Source: Serratia marcescens (lineage in GTDB: Bacteria; Pseudomonadota; Gammaproteobacteria; Enterobacterales; Enterobacteriaceae). Taken from it: a stretch of 64,000 bases of DNA. The notes below the pieces were generated by a model. That model searched no databases and was not told the DNA's origin. It saw only the letters and a list, made by a program, of their open reading frames with translations. Both the position numbers and the translations under genes were made by a program. The stretch covers positions 1 through 64,000 of the forward strand of contig JADMXW010000020.1 in NCBI GenBank assembly GCA_015548865.1. Reading direction: 5' to 3'. Shown here in pieces: positions 55,824-64,000 of the stretch. Position 1 is the stretch's first letter. Every line of letters starts with the position of its first letter.

Positions 55824-58141
55824 GTAAATATTTTGCCCTGTTAACCAATATCGGCGCGGCCAAGCTGGCAAATGCAACGGCACTCGGCGCGCAACTTAAC
55901 ATTACGCACATGGCCGTGGGTGACGGAGGCGGTGCGCTGCCTACACCGACCGCCTCACAAACCAAACTCATTAACGAAAAGCGCCGCGCGGCTATCAATA
56001 CGCTGAATGTCGACCCCAACAATACCAATCAGATTATCGCTGAGCAGGTGATCCCCGAAACTGAGGGCGGTTTCTGGATCCGTGAAATCGGCCTGTTTGA
56101 TGCTGAGGGAAATCTGATTGCGATTGCCAACTGTGCTGAAACCTATAAGCCGCAATTGCAGGAGGGAAGCGGACGCATTCAAACCGTGCGCATGATTTTG
56201 ATTGTCAGCAGCACCGATGCGGTCACACTGAAAATCGATCCGGCGGTGGTGCTGGCAACGCGTGGCTATGTGGATGATGCCATTGCCACCCATGAAAAAA
56301 GCCGTAAACACCCCGATGCCACGTTGAAAGAAAAAGGTCTGGTGCAACTGAGCAGTGCTACCGACAGCGCCAGCGAAACGCTGGCAGCCACGCCTAAAGC
56401 CGTGAAAGCGGCGAACGAGAATGCCGATGGGCGCGTACCGTCTGGCCGCACGGTAAATGGTAAAGCGCTATCGGCAGATATCGCGCTGGGTGCCGCTGAT
56501 GTGGGTGCCTACACCAAAGCTGAGACTGACACCAAAGTCAGCGCAGCAACGACAGCCGCTAGTAATGCCGCAACGGCTGCCGCGAGTGCCAACACCAATG
56601 CTAATGGTCGTGTGCCGTCCGGGCGCACGGTAAACGGTAAGGCGCTGTCGGCAGATATCGCGCTGGGTGCTGCTGATGTGGGTGCCTACACAAAAGCAGA
56701 GACCGACACGAAAGTCAACGCGGCTACTACTGCGGCCAATAGTGCCGCGACGGCCGCTGCCAGCGCCAATGATAACGCTAATGGCCGTGTACCCGCAGGG
56801 CGCAAGGTCAACGGTAAGGCACTGACGGCAGATATCACGCTGGCTGCTGGCGATGTAGGGACATACACCAAACAGGAAATTAACGAGGCGCTAGGTGGGA
56901 AGTTGGCTAAAGACCAGAACGGCGCTGACATTCCTGATAAACCGTTGTTTCGCCAAAATGTTGGATTGGTGAAGCAGGAAAATTCCGTGGATGCAACTAC
57001 TGGCAGGATAATGACACTGAACGGTGATACCGGTTCATTCGGCCTTGGCGGTACTGCTATCCGTATGCCGGCGGATGCGGATATTGCTGTATGGTTGCGC
57101 GGGGTGCCCAGTGGGTTATATGCGATTCTACCAAGTGCAAGCGCCACCAACCTTCCTCCTAATGCCCCTGTCGGCGGTGGTTGGGTATTTCAGACAATAA
57201 AATTCAATGCTAACCCGTTGATTATGGTAATTGCCCAGCAAACAGGGGTTCCGGGGAGTGCCGTGAGGGGTGTGCTCAGCACCACCGGTATTTCATGGTT
57301 CCCGATTTGGGATAGTGCAAACCTCCCAAATCCAGCAACGCTTGATACCGCACAAACAATAAGCGGCGCTAAAACCTACAAAGAAAAGATTACTATATCG
57401 CGTGATTTTCCCGGCCTTATTCTAGAAAAGACTGACGTTGCAGTCGGAACTGTTGGGCGCGTTGTGGTGATGGACACGAACACCACTGGTGTTGAATTCG
57501 CAAAACGAAGCGCAGCGGCTGTGCAAACCGGGCAGCAAATAATAAGACTCCCTTTCCCCTCCGGGACAACCTCAGCAACATTCAATGCACTGGTTCAAAA
57601 CATTAACGCTGTAGCCGACGCCAACGGACTCTGGAAAACCCCCGAAAGCCCTGCATTAACAGCAGCAGCGGTTGGCGCATTGTCAATCACTGAGTTAGCA
57701 GGCATTCCGCTGCCATATCCCGGTGCTGTTGCACCAGCAGGGTTCCTGAAATGCAACGGACAGGCATTTAATACAACGCTGTATCCCATTCTTGCCGCGC
57801 GCTATCCATCCGGTAATTTACCAGACCTGCGTGGTGAGTTTATTCGCGGCCTTGATGATGGTCGCGGAGTTGATGCGGGTCGCGCCTTGCTCAGCGCACA
57901 GGGAGATGCAATTAGAAATATCACAGGGAAGTTTGCAAATAATGGTTTGGCTTGGTCAGAGGGTACTGCATCGTCTGTGGGGGAAGGCGCATTTACTAGA
58001 TTAGAGGGTATTTTACCATCTAATAATTATTCTGGGTCCGTTGGATGTCAGTACACATTTGACGCATCGAAGGTCGTACCCACCGCATCAGAAAACCGTC
58101 CGCGTAACACCGCCTTTAATTACATTGTGAGAGCAGCATAA
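55820..58141 (+). CDS. H: Tail fibre H with three-fold repeat
   Basis: 773 residues. N-terminal attachment domain (MSKYFALLTNIGAAKLANAT; ITHMAVGDGGGALPTPTASQ), then about three near-repeats of a ~60-residue module NGRVPSGRTVNGKALSADIA (residues ~200-385), and a C-terminal collar/head domain (GFLKCNGQAFNTTLYPILAA, then GNLPDLRGEFIRGLDDGRGV). The last is the phage tail-collar sequence. Receptor-binding specificity is set by the C-terminal end. Confidence 0.93.
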   Translation: MSKYFALLTNIGAAKLANATALGAQLNITHMAVGDGGGALPTPTASQTKLINEKRRAAINTLNVDPNNTNQIIAEQVIPETEGGFWIREIGLFDAEGNLIAIANCAETYKPQLQEGSGRIQTVRMILIVSSTDAVTLKIDPAVVLATRGYVDDAIATHEKSRKHPDATLKEKGLVQLSSATDSASETLAATPKAVKAANENADGRVPSGRTVNGKALSADIALGAADVGAYTKAETDTKVSAATTAASNAATAAASANTNANGRVPSGRTVNGKALSADIALGAADVGAYTKAETDTKVNAATTAANSAATAAASANDNANGRVPAGRKVNGKALTADITLAAGDVGTYTKQEINEALGGKLAKDQNGADIPDKPLFRQNVGLVKQENSVDATTGRIMTLNGDTGSFGLGGTAIRMPADADIAVWLRGVPSGLYAILPSASATNLPPNAPVGGGWVFQTIKFNANPLIMVIAQQTGVPGSAVRGVLSTTGISWFPIWDSANLPNPATLDTAQTISGAKTYKEKITISRDFPGLILEKTDVAVGTVGRVVVMDTNTTGVEFAKRSAAAVQTGQQIIRLPFPSGTTSATFNALVQNINAVADANGLWKTPESPALTAAAVGALSITELAGIPLPYPGAVAPAGFLKCNGQAFNTTLYPILAARYPSGNLPDLRGEFIRGLDDGRGVDAGRALLSAQGDAIRNITGKFANNGLAWSEGTASSVGEGAFTRLEGILPSNNYSGSVGCQYTFDASKVVPTASENRPRNTAFNYIVRAA
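56409..56960 (+). repeat. Three-fold tandem repeat in tail fibre
   Basis: Three copies of a 180-186-bp segment encoding GRVPSGRTVNGKALSADIAL plus a coiled segment (AATTAASNAATAAASANTNA), starting near 56430, 56613 and 56796. The third is the most diverged (PAGRKVNGKALTADITL). Confidence 0.85.
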
Positions 58142-58770
58142 TGAGCAACTATTCCACTGATATTGAAACCGCCGAATTAGGCGAAAACGGACTAAGCAAA
58201 AAGGCGGGATGGATCACCGTCTATCATGTTAACCAGTCCACGGGTGAATACCAAAGCGCGAGCATGGAATATCTTATGCTTGGCGTGGGACTACCCGCAT
58301 ACAGTTATCCCGATGAGCCCGAGTTACCCCCTGCCGGGCAGGCGTTATTGCGCACTTCTGACGGCTCAGGCTGGGAGCATGTGCCGGACTATCGCGGTAA
58401 AACGGCCTATAACACCGAGACGCGCGAAGCTTTGCTTATCACCTCTATCGGTGAATTGGCGGAAGAATTTACCCTACTTGAACCGGCAACCGCCTATGAT
58501 GCCTGGGACGGGGAAACGTGGGTGACAGATACGCAAGCTCAGCAAGCAGCAGAATTACAAGCTGCGCAGCAGGCGGCACAACAAGAGTTAACATCACGTC
58601 TTACTGTGGCAAATGCCCGTATTCAGACGCTGAGCGATGCGGTGGATCTGGATATGGCGACGGACGAAGAGAAAGCGGCGTTAACGGAATGGAAAACCTA
58701 CCGGGTGATGCTGAACCGTATTGATGTCAGTACTGCGCCTGATATTGACTGGCCGGAACAGCCACAATAA
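58141..58770 (+). CDS. G: Tail fibre assembly protein (P2 gpG-like)
   Basis: 209 residues, ATG overlapping the H stop. Contains LPAYSYPDEPELPPAGQALL, TREALLITSIGELAEEFTLL and the coiled tail QAAELQAAQQAAQQELTSRL, pattern of the caudoviral tail-fibre assembly chaperones (Tfa). Confidence 0.9.
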   Translation: MSNYSTDIETAELGENGLSKKAGWITVYHVNQSTGEYQSASMEYLMLGVGLPAYSYPDEPELPPAGQALLRTSDGSGWEHVPDYRGKTAYNTETREALLITSIGELAEEFTLLEPATAYDAWDGETWVTDTQAQQAAELQAAQQAAQQELTSRLTVANARIQTLSDAVDLDMATDEEKAALTEWKTYRVMLNRIDVSTAPDIDWPEQPQ

Positions 58771-58786
58771 CCATCGTTACCGTCCA

Positions 58787-58813
58787 GCCCGCCACACTCG
58801 GCGGGCTTTGTTT
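58787..58813 (+). terminator. Rho-independent terminator after tail fibre genes
   Basis: GCCCGCC-ACACTC-GGCGGGC followed by TTTGTTT. Confidence 0.9.
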
Positions 58814-58842
58814 ATCGAGTATAGTCATTTTTATCTATGCTT

Positions 58843-58868
58843 CAGCACAGCCAGTAACGACTGTGCTG
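58843..58868. repeat. Inverted repeat CAGCACAG / CTGTGCTG at inversion boundary
   Basis: 8-bp arms, 10-nt loop, directly after the U stop codon (minus strand). CGACTGTGCTGGCCA here is identical to 15 bases after gene A (41637-41651). Confidence 0.75.
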
Positions 58869-58872
58869 GCCA

Positions 58873-59349
58873 TCAAAATAACCCCTTCACCGCGTTCACC
58901 GCATCGTTAGCGCTGGTGCGTGCATTGTCCATCAGGTCACTGAATGATGAGGATTGCAACCGCTCGCGCAAATCTTCATCACAGCGCTGAAAACTCAGCG
59001 AAAACTCTATCTTTTTCGCCTTGCCATAGCGGTCAAGTTCGCTACGCGTTGTCTGCATGCCGGTGAGCACATACATGCCATAAATCTGCCCGGTGCCCTC
59101 AATCAACGGCCAGGGGCGGCCGCTGTACGCCTGAGTATTCAGGGCGGTTAATGATACCTCACCGCCGGTGATTTCCGGGTATAGAACGCCGTCCAGAGTG
59201 ATCTGATCTTCCCCTGCGCCGATGTACTGCCATTTTGCCGAGCGGTTGATACGCTCATTTTTAACGTGCCGCCATTGCTTCGACTGGCGTAGCTGCTGGT
59301 GTGGCAAGGTTTTCAGTTCAAACACAAACAGCCCGTAAACCATCATCAT
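58873..59349 (-). CDS. U: Tail protein U (P2 gpU)
   Basis: 158 residues (159 in P2): MMMVYGLFVFELKTLPHQQL, QYIGAGEDQITLDGVLYPEI, GGEVSLTALNTQAYSGRPWP. Reads leftward, opposite to P2. No gene D follows it. Confidence 0.94.
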   Translation of the reverse strand: MMMVYGLFVFELKTLPHQQLRQSKQWRHVKNERINRSAKWQYIGAGEDQITLDGVLYPEITGGEVSLTALNTQAYSGRPWPLIEGTGQIYGMYVLTGMQTTRSELDRYGKAKKIEFSLSFQRCDEDLRERLQSSSFSDLMDNARTSANDAVNAVKGLF

Positions 59350-59364
59350 GGTGATTTTCTCCAG

Positions 59365-62300
59365 TTAATCCGCGTCTCTGAAACTGCCGCGCTTCATCCG
59401 GTCAAGTCGCGCCAACTCAGCGCTAAGTTTTTCACTGACAATGCGCCCGATCTCGCGCGCGTCCTGCCGCTCTACGCCGTGTAGGTGGACATGGATTTCA
59501 GGCGGGAGCGCGCCAACCACGGGAGGTAACGCCGGGGCACGGGTGGCGGGTGAAACGGGCGGCAGTTCCGCCTGAAACACAGGCTGTGATGCAGCAACCA
59601 CCACGGGCCGCGAGGTGATTGCCGCAATATCGGCATTAGGTTGCATTGCCAGCGTGCTGGGCTTGGCACCGGTTTTTACCGTTGGCAGGCTGGCAAGTCG
59701 GGATTCCTGCCACTCCCCCCGCACCGCCAGTGCACGCGGCAGATTTTTAAAGATGATATCGCCGGGGCCGATCCGTTTTTTGGTTTCATCCAGCAGGCCG
59801 GTAGTGTTGTCCGCAATCTTTTGTAAGCGGCGCTGCGTGCCAGTCTCACCGGTCAATAGCGGTGGCGGAGTAACGGTGGGAGGCTTTGTGTTTCCGTCTT
59901 TGTTCTCGTCTGGTTTGGGTGACCAGTTCCAGCCCTTTTGCACCATTTTTTTCTGCTGCGGATCCCATTCCCACATAACGGGATCCTTCTTCAAGCTTTC
60001 CGCCTTGATGCGCGCCGCTTCCAAACCGGACGGGATAAGGTCGAGTTTTTCCAGTACCCAGCCGATCCCCTCCATCAATTTTTGCAACGGCCACAGCAGC
60101 ACGGTGAGTGCGGCACCGAGTACCCGGCCAAAGGTTTCACCGGCTGACGTGCATTTTTCCAATGCCTGACGGCTGCTATCTACGGGCGTGAACAGTTTCA
60201 CAAACCAGTCCCACACCCGACTAACCGCATCACCGATTGCCCCGAAAACCAGTGTCAGGGTAAAAAACGCATCCCGGAACGGCGAAAGCTGCTGCATGAT
60301 GCCGCTGAACATACCGCTGAAAAAGGCTTTGATCGGCTCCCAATTACGCCAGATAAGCGCACCGACACCGACGAACGCGGCACCAATCAGCCCTATTGGA
60401 CTTAACAGCGCCGACAGCGCGCCACCCAGCAGGGACACTGCACCGGTTATAATGCCCCATATCGCAGGCAAACCCGTTAACCGTAACAACAGGCCGCCAA
60501 TGCCTTTACCCAGCGAGGCCAACGCCGAAAGCGGAGAGGTGAATACAGAAAACAGCATGCCGCGCACCGGTGCCAGCAGCGTAGGCAACCGGGAAAAGCC
60601 GCCCGATAGTAATTTCATTATCTGCGACCAACCGCCAACGCGCGCCATGGAGCCGCCTGCGACACCGCCGAGCGTTTGAAACATCGTGATCGCGCCGCCA
60701 ATGCCGCGCCCGCCGGTCAATAACGTAAAGCCTAATTGCAGCTTTGCCAGCGGGCCCAGCAACAAACCCGCAGCCAGCGAGGTGGCACCTATCGCCGCCG
60801 TCAGGGCTAAAGCGCTGCCGCCAACAATCAGCAGTGTCTGTGTCAGTTTGGGGTTTTCTTTGGACCATGCGCTTATTCTATTGACGATATTGCTCAAGCC
60901 TTGAGATAACCCGCGCAATGGGCCATCGATGGTTTCTTCAATTTGAATGCGAAACCCTTCCCAAGCACTATCTAGCTCTTTCAGATCGCCGCCAAGATTA
61001 TCCGCTCTCTTTTTAGCAACTGTGGCAGCTTCCTGATTTTCGTGAGCTTTCGATAATTCACTGAGCAAATTTTGCAAATAACCATCACCGGAACCATCAA
61101 CCAAGGCTTTGAGACCAACGAATGCCTCTTCACCGGCGATATCTTTCAGAAAGGAAATGCGATCAGTCTGGCCGTATTTTTGCAGTTTTTTCTGCATATC
61201 CAGCAACAAATCAAAGGGTTTTCGCATCTTGCCGGTTGAATCAGCGACTTCAACACCTAACTCTTTCAGAGCATCTTTTGCGGCCTTTGGTGGTGCAGCC
61301 AAACGCGACAAGCTGGCACGCAACGCTGTACCGGCATCGCTGCCTTTTATGCCTACACGGGCCAAAGCGCCAACCATTGCCGCCGTTTCTTCCAGGCTGA
61401 CACTTAACCCAGCAGCTACAGGCCCTGCGTACTTCATGGTATCGCCTAGGCTGCGCAAGTCGGTATTAGTCCGGGTAAATGCACCGGTTAACACGTCACT
61501 GACGCGATCCATTTCGCGCGCATCAAGATTGAATTGGGAAAGGATGTTAGATCCGATGTCGGCGGTTTCGCCTAAATCCATACCGCCGGCCAGCGCCATA
61601 TTTAACACGCCGGGCAAGGCAGCTTGAATGGCCTGCGGGGTAAAACCGGCCATAGCAAGGAACGCCTGACCGCTGGCCGCGTCACGGGTGGTAAAGGCGG
61701 TTTCCGCACCGAGTTTTTTCGCCTGGGCCCGTAAGGCTGACATTTGCTGATCGTTCTTATCCAGCCGCGTGAGCGCCTGGACGCGTGACATTTCCTCATC
61801 AAAGCCCACCGCAGGGGCTAGGAACTGCCCGCCCATATAACCGCCCGCCGTTGCACCCGCTACCGCCATAGTGCCGCCATTACGCATCTTTTGGGCGGTC
61901 TGCTGCATGCGGTCATACCGTGCGCGCGCTTGCGTTACTGCGGCCAGTTGTCGCCGCTCTCGCTCTAACGTTTGGTTGTATTGTTCAGTGCGCCGGATGG
62001 CGCTTTGAATGGTGGCCGTGCTTCCTGTCAGCGATACGCCATGACCGCGCAACGCCTGCGCACTGGCGCGCAGTTTGACCATTTCCTGATCGCGCGTCAC
62101 ATTAAGGCGTTCCATTTTGGCAGCCAGTGCGGCCATGTGTTCGCGCTGTTTGTCCGTCAGCACGGTGCCATTGCGCTGGGCCTTGTTGAGTCCTTCCAGA
62201 GACCGGCCTGCCTCGTCAATCTGACGCGAGGTTTTTTGCACGCTATCGCGCAGGCGGTTAAAAGTTTTTGATTGCTTGTCCAGATCGTTAATGGCGGCCT

Positions 62301-62412
62301 GGGTTTTCTTGAGGGATTCAGTCAGACCGCCCGCACTCTGGCGGGCGGCATTGACCGGGCGGGTTAAACGGTCTATCGCGCTGAACGCAACGCGGATATC
62401 AAGGCTTTTCAT
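59365..62412 (-). CDS. T: Tail tape measure protein T (P2 gpT)
   Basis: 1015 residues from ATG 62412 (MKSLDIRVAFSAIDRLTRPV); an upstream GTG at 62427 is possible. Coiled-coil N-terminal part (LTESLKKTQAAINDLDKQSK), phage tape-measure domain (GFDEEMSRVQALTRLDKNDQ; AFTTRDAASGQAFLAMAGFT), several hydrophobic segments (TLLIVGGSALALTAAIGATS; GLIGAAFVGVGALIWR). Sets tail length. Its start overlaps the E' stop. Confidence 0.94.
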   Translation of the reverse strand: MKSLDIRVAFSAIDRLTRPVNAARQSAGGLTESLKKTQAAINDLDKQSKTFNRLRDSVQKTSRQIDEAGRSLEGLNKAQRNGTVLTDKQREHMAALAAKMERLNVTRDQEMVKLRASAQALRGHGVSLTGSTATIQSAIRRTEQYNQTLERERRQLAAVTQARARYDRMQQTAQKMRNGGTMAVAGATAGGYMGGQFLAPAVGFDEEMSRVQALTRLDKNDQQMSALRAQAKKLGAETAFTTRDAASGQAFLAMAGFTPQAIQAALPGVLNMALAGGMDLGETADIGSNILSQFNLDAREMDRVSDVLTGAFTRTNTDLRSLGDTMKYAGPVAAGLSVSLEETAAMVGALARVGIKGSDAGTALRASLSRLAAPPKAAKDALKELGVEVADSTGKMRKPFDLLLDMQKKLQKYGQTDRISFLKDIAGEEAFVGLKALVDGSGDGYLQNLLSELSKAHENQEAATVAKKRADNLGGDLKELDSAWEGFRIQIEETIDGPLRGLSQGLSNIVNRISAWSKENPKLTQTLLIVGGSALALTAAIGATSLAAGLLLGPLAKLQLGFTLLTGGRGIGGAITMFQTLGGVAGGSMARVGGWSQIMKLLSGGFSRLPTLLAPVRGMLFSVFTSPLSALASLGKGIGGLLLRLTGLPAIWGIITGAVSLLGGALSALLSPIGLIGAAFVGVGALIWRNWEPIKAFFSGMFSGIMQQLSPFRDAFFTLTLVFGAIGDAVSRVWDWFVKLFTPVDSSRQALEKCTSAGETFGRVLGAALTVLLWPLQKLMEGIGWVLEKLDLIPSGLEAARIKAESLKKDPVMWEWDPQQKKMVQKGWNWSPKPDENKDGNTKPPTVTPPPLLTGETGTQRRLQKIADNTTGLLDETKKRIGPGDIIFKNLPRALAVRGEWQESRLASLPTVKTGAKPSTLAMQPNADIAAITSRPVVVAASQPVFQAELPPVSPATRAPALPPVVGALPPEIHVHLHGVERQDAREIGRIVSEKLSAELARLDRMKRGSFRDAD

Positions 62413-62877
62413 CGTCACTGGCTCCACTGCGGATAGCCGCCCGCTCGCGCCAGGCTATCACCTCGCCCAGATCCATGCTGAAGAGTTCAGAGGGCGGCCA
62501 GTTAAAAACAACGGCAATATCGGCAACCAGATCGTCAATCTGGTCAAACAGCAACAGAGTTATGCTGTCTCCGTCTCCGCCTCGTTCGATTCGCCAGGCT
62601 CCACAGGTGCCAAAAAAGGCGTCAACGCCTCCGCCAGTCGGACAAAATCGCGGGTATCCATGGCGTTGATTTCTGCCAGCTTCAGCTTAGGAGATGTGAC
62701 ACGGGTTAACAGCGTGGTGACTGAATCCGCATCCATATTCAGCACATTAACCAGACGCAAGCCGCGCAGTGAACCTGCCTGTTTGATCTCGTCGGTAATG
62801 GCGACGCGGGTGATTTTGTCGGCATCCCGTACAATCGGGGTGATTAGCGTTACGGCATTATCGTTCTTCTTACTCAT
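62399..62877 (-). CDS. E: Tail chaperones E and E+E' via -1 frameshift
   Basis: E (62560-62877) has 105 residues (MSKKNDNAVTLITPIVRDAD). A slippery T-TTT-TTG lies at 62611-62617 in the frame TPF-L. A -1 shift there opens a frame through FDQIDDLVADIAVVFNWPPS and DLGEVIAWRERAAIRSG to a stop at 62401-62399, inside the start of T. This is the P2 E+E' arrangement; the long form is the tape-measure chaperone. Confidence 0.92.
62611..62617 (-). promoter_or_regulatory. Programmed -1 frameshift site
   Basis: TTTTTTG in the zero frame, the same heptamer as in P2 gene E. Confidence 0.88.
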
Positions 62878-62924
62878 CGTTCTGTTCTCCAGGCGGCCAG
62901 AGTGACCGCCATCAGTGCGGTTAA

Positions 62925-63440
62925 TCAGCTACCGAGGCCCAGCGCAGAGGTAATGCGATCCGGGTAAATGTTTTTGCCGTCTCTCTTGTAGATAAAGTTC
63001 AGCAAATCAATTTCGATAATCGGTTGATCGTCAATCGACAGTTTGTAGTAGGTGTTCTTCAGCGCGTAGGTGACAGAGGTGTCATCGCCTTGTTTGGCTT
63101 CTCCGCTGTCAATTTCAGTCACACGCCCGCGCATTTCCACTTCCACTAACAGGCTTTCCCCGTCGGTGTAATATTCACCGGCAAAGCGCAAACGGGTTTC
63201 ATCAATACCGCCGCCGTATTCCTGCAACAGCGTCTTGACCATACCGCCAACCACCATTGACGCATCCAGCGCGCCACCGTCCAGACCGAGATCGACGGCC
63301 GCCGATCCAATCATGCCGCCGCCCTGAAAATCTTCCGTCTTGCGGGTCAGTTTGGGTAGCGTGACAGAAGTCACTTTGCCGATTTGGTTATTGCCGTTCA
63401 CAAAGGTGGTGAACAGCCGCAATTTATGCGGGATTGCCAT
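62925..63440 (-). CDS. FII: Tail tube protein FII (P2 gpFII)
   Basis: 171 residues (MAIPHKLRLFTTFVNGNNQI, EDFQGGGMIGSAAVDLGLDG, TYYKLSIDDQPIIEIDLLNF). Start overlaps the FI stop (TAATG). Confidence 0.95.
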   Translation of the reverse strand: MAIPHKLRLFTTFVNGNNQIGKVTSVTLPKLTRKTEDFQGGGMIGSAAVDLGLDGGALDASMVVGGMVKTLLQEYGGGIDETRLRFAGEYYTDGESLLVEVEMRGRVTEIDSGEAKQGDDTSVTYALKNTYYKLSIDDQPIIEIDLLNFIYKRDGKNIYPDRITSALGLGS

Positions 63441-64000
63441 TATTCACCTCCCAGCGATGCAAACGCAGGCGCAAAGTAGTCATCTGTGAAGGTCTGGTAC
63501 AGCGTCAGATCTTCCAGCGGTGGCACAGGGGTGTATTTGTAACGCACGCGCACTTGCCCCTGACGCAACCCCGGTGTGGGGTTGTCCACAATGTCAAACC
63601 AGCAAGCCGCGCCGATCAGCTGCCCTTTTGTCACCAGCGCGCTGAGTTTGCCTGAGATACCGCTCACCACGTCTTTTACGTTGGCCGGGGTAAGGGGTTC
63701 ATCCACGCTTTCAAATTGCGCCTCGGCAATACTGTCAGCGAGAATTTGCGCCGTGCGGGTATACACTTCAAAGATGTATTCACTGGTTTCCGTGGTGCGG
63801 TTGCCCCAAAAGCGAAAACCGTTGCGCTTGATCAGCGTCGTAACCTCTTTGCTGTTCAGCGCGTTGGCGTCGCTATCTTCTGCCTGAAGTGACCAGAACA
63901 CATCACGGGAAATTCCCAGCACGTTATTCACCGGCACGTTGGACAGTGACTTATGCCAGCCCTGATCGTTGTCGATGGCCGAACGCAAACCGCAGGCATA
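63440..64000 (-). CDS. FI: Tail sheath protein FI, C-terminal part (runs off right edge)
   Basis: About 186 C-terminal residues: GWHKSLSNVPVNNVLGISRD, FRFWGNRTTETSEYIFEVYT, KYTPVPPLEDLTLYQTFTDD; contractile sheath pattern (P2 FI is ~396 residues). The frame is open at the window end; the remaining half is outside. Confidence 0.95.
   Translation of the reverse strand, partial: YACGLRSAIDNDQGWHKSLSNVPVNNVLGISRDVFWSLQAEDSDANALNSKEVTTLIKRNGFRFWGNRTTETSEYIFEVYTRTAQILADSIAEAQFESVDEPLTPANVKDVVSGISGKLSALVTKGQLIGAACWFDIVDNPTPGLRQGQVRVRYKYTPVPPLEDLTLYQTFTDDYFAPAFASLGGE

Noticed and set aside
58770..58872. Degraded copy of gene D or invertase gene at the tail-block junction
   Set aside because: The gap is ~100 bp and holds only a terminator and an inverted repeat.

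Overview
The window is almost entirely prophage DNA from a gamma-proteobacterium, most likely a member of the Enterobacterales. The phage families (Rac/lambda-type early genes, P2-type late genes, SieB, YafO, DUF1364/DUF1367) and a tRNA-Leu(UAA) fragment matching the enterobacterial gene support this; no ordinary chromosomal gene is visible. Two different prophages lie head to tail and meet at about 33.15-33.34 kb. There a 56-nt copy of the 3' half of tRNA-Leu(UAA) sits between two converging tyrosine-recombinase genes, so both phages appear to use the same attachment site.

Prophage 1 (left edge to about 33.16 kb; its left end is outside the window) is a mosaic. The leftward late block (18.5 kb down to the left edge) is a podovirus virion module of T7/BPP-1 type: portal, Bbp19-like protein, scaffold, major capsid, two tail tubular proteins, a GNAT acetyltransferase, three internal virion proteins, two small membrane proteins, an Icd/Ash-like leader plus ORF6N antirepressor (an immI-like locus), small and large terminase, and the start of a tail fibre. 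The leftward early block (25.4-18.6 kb) has YdaS- and YdaT-like regulators, an initiator, a DnaB helicase and nin-type genes, with a LexA box at 20.2 kb. A RacR-like repressor at 25.5 kb, which lacks a LexA-type cleavage domain, reads rightward. The rightward early block (27.4-33.0 kb) carries a 60-bp-repeat LRR-like protein, a RecE-like/annealing fusion protein, a Gp157-family protein, a 59-residue CsrA-like ORF, a DUF4224 protein and the integrase. A SieB-like gene lies between.

Prophage 2 (about 33.2 kb to beyond the right edge) is P2-like: integrase, a two-gene cargo, repressor, Cox, small early genes, Dam-type methylase, gpA, then a cargo hotspot (ClpX-zinc-finger protein, second adenine methylase, 198-residue unknown plus YafO-like toxin), a cos-like region, Q and P leftward, and O N M L X holin lysozyme spanins R S V W J I H G rightward. 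The tail-tube/tape-measure block (FI FII E/E' T U) is in the opposite orientation to the P2 order, and D is not at its expected place.

The most unusual signals are in prophage 1. A conserved box (GAGGCAAGACCAATG) sits at the start codons of early genes in both operons. Its AGACCAAU core is perfectly complementary to AUUGGUCU, which occurs twice in the antirepressor leader, once in a hairpin loop. A separate element (GTTCGGTTTCCCGACCAAAT on +, a GAAA-tetraloop hairpin in the leftward RNA) precedes the late transcription units. Together these suggest an RNA-based regulatory network, possibly of the P1/P4 C4 type, extended to many genes.
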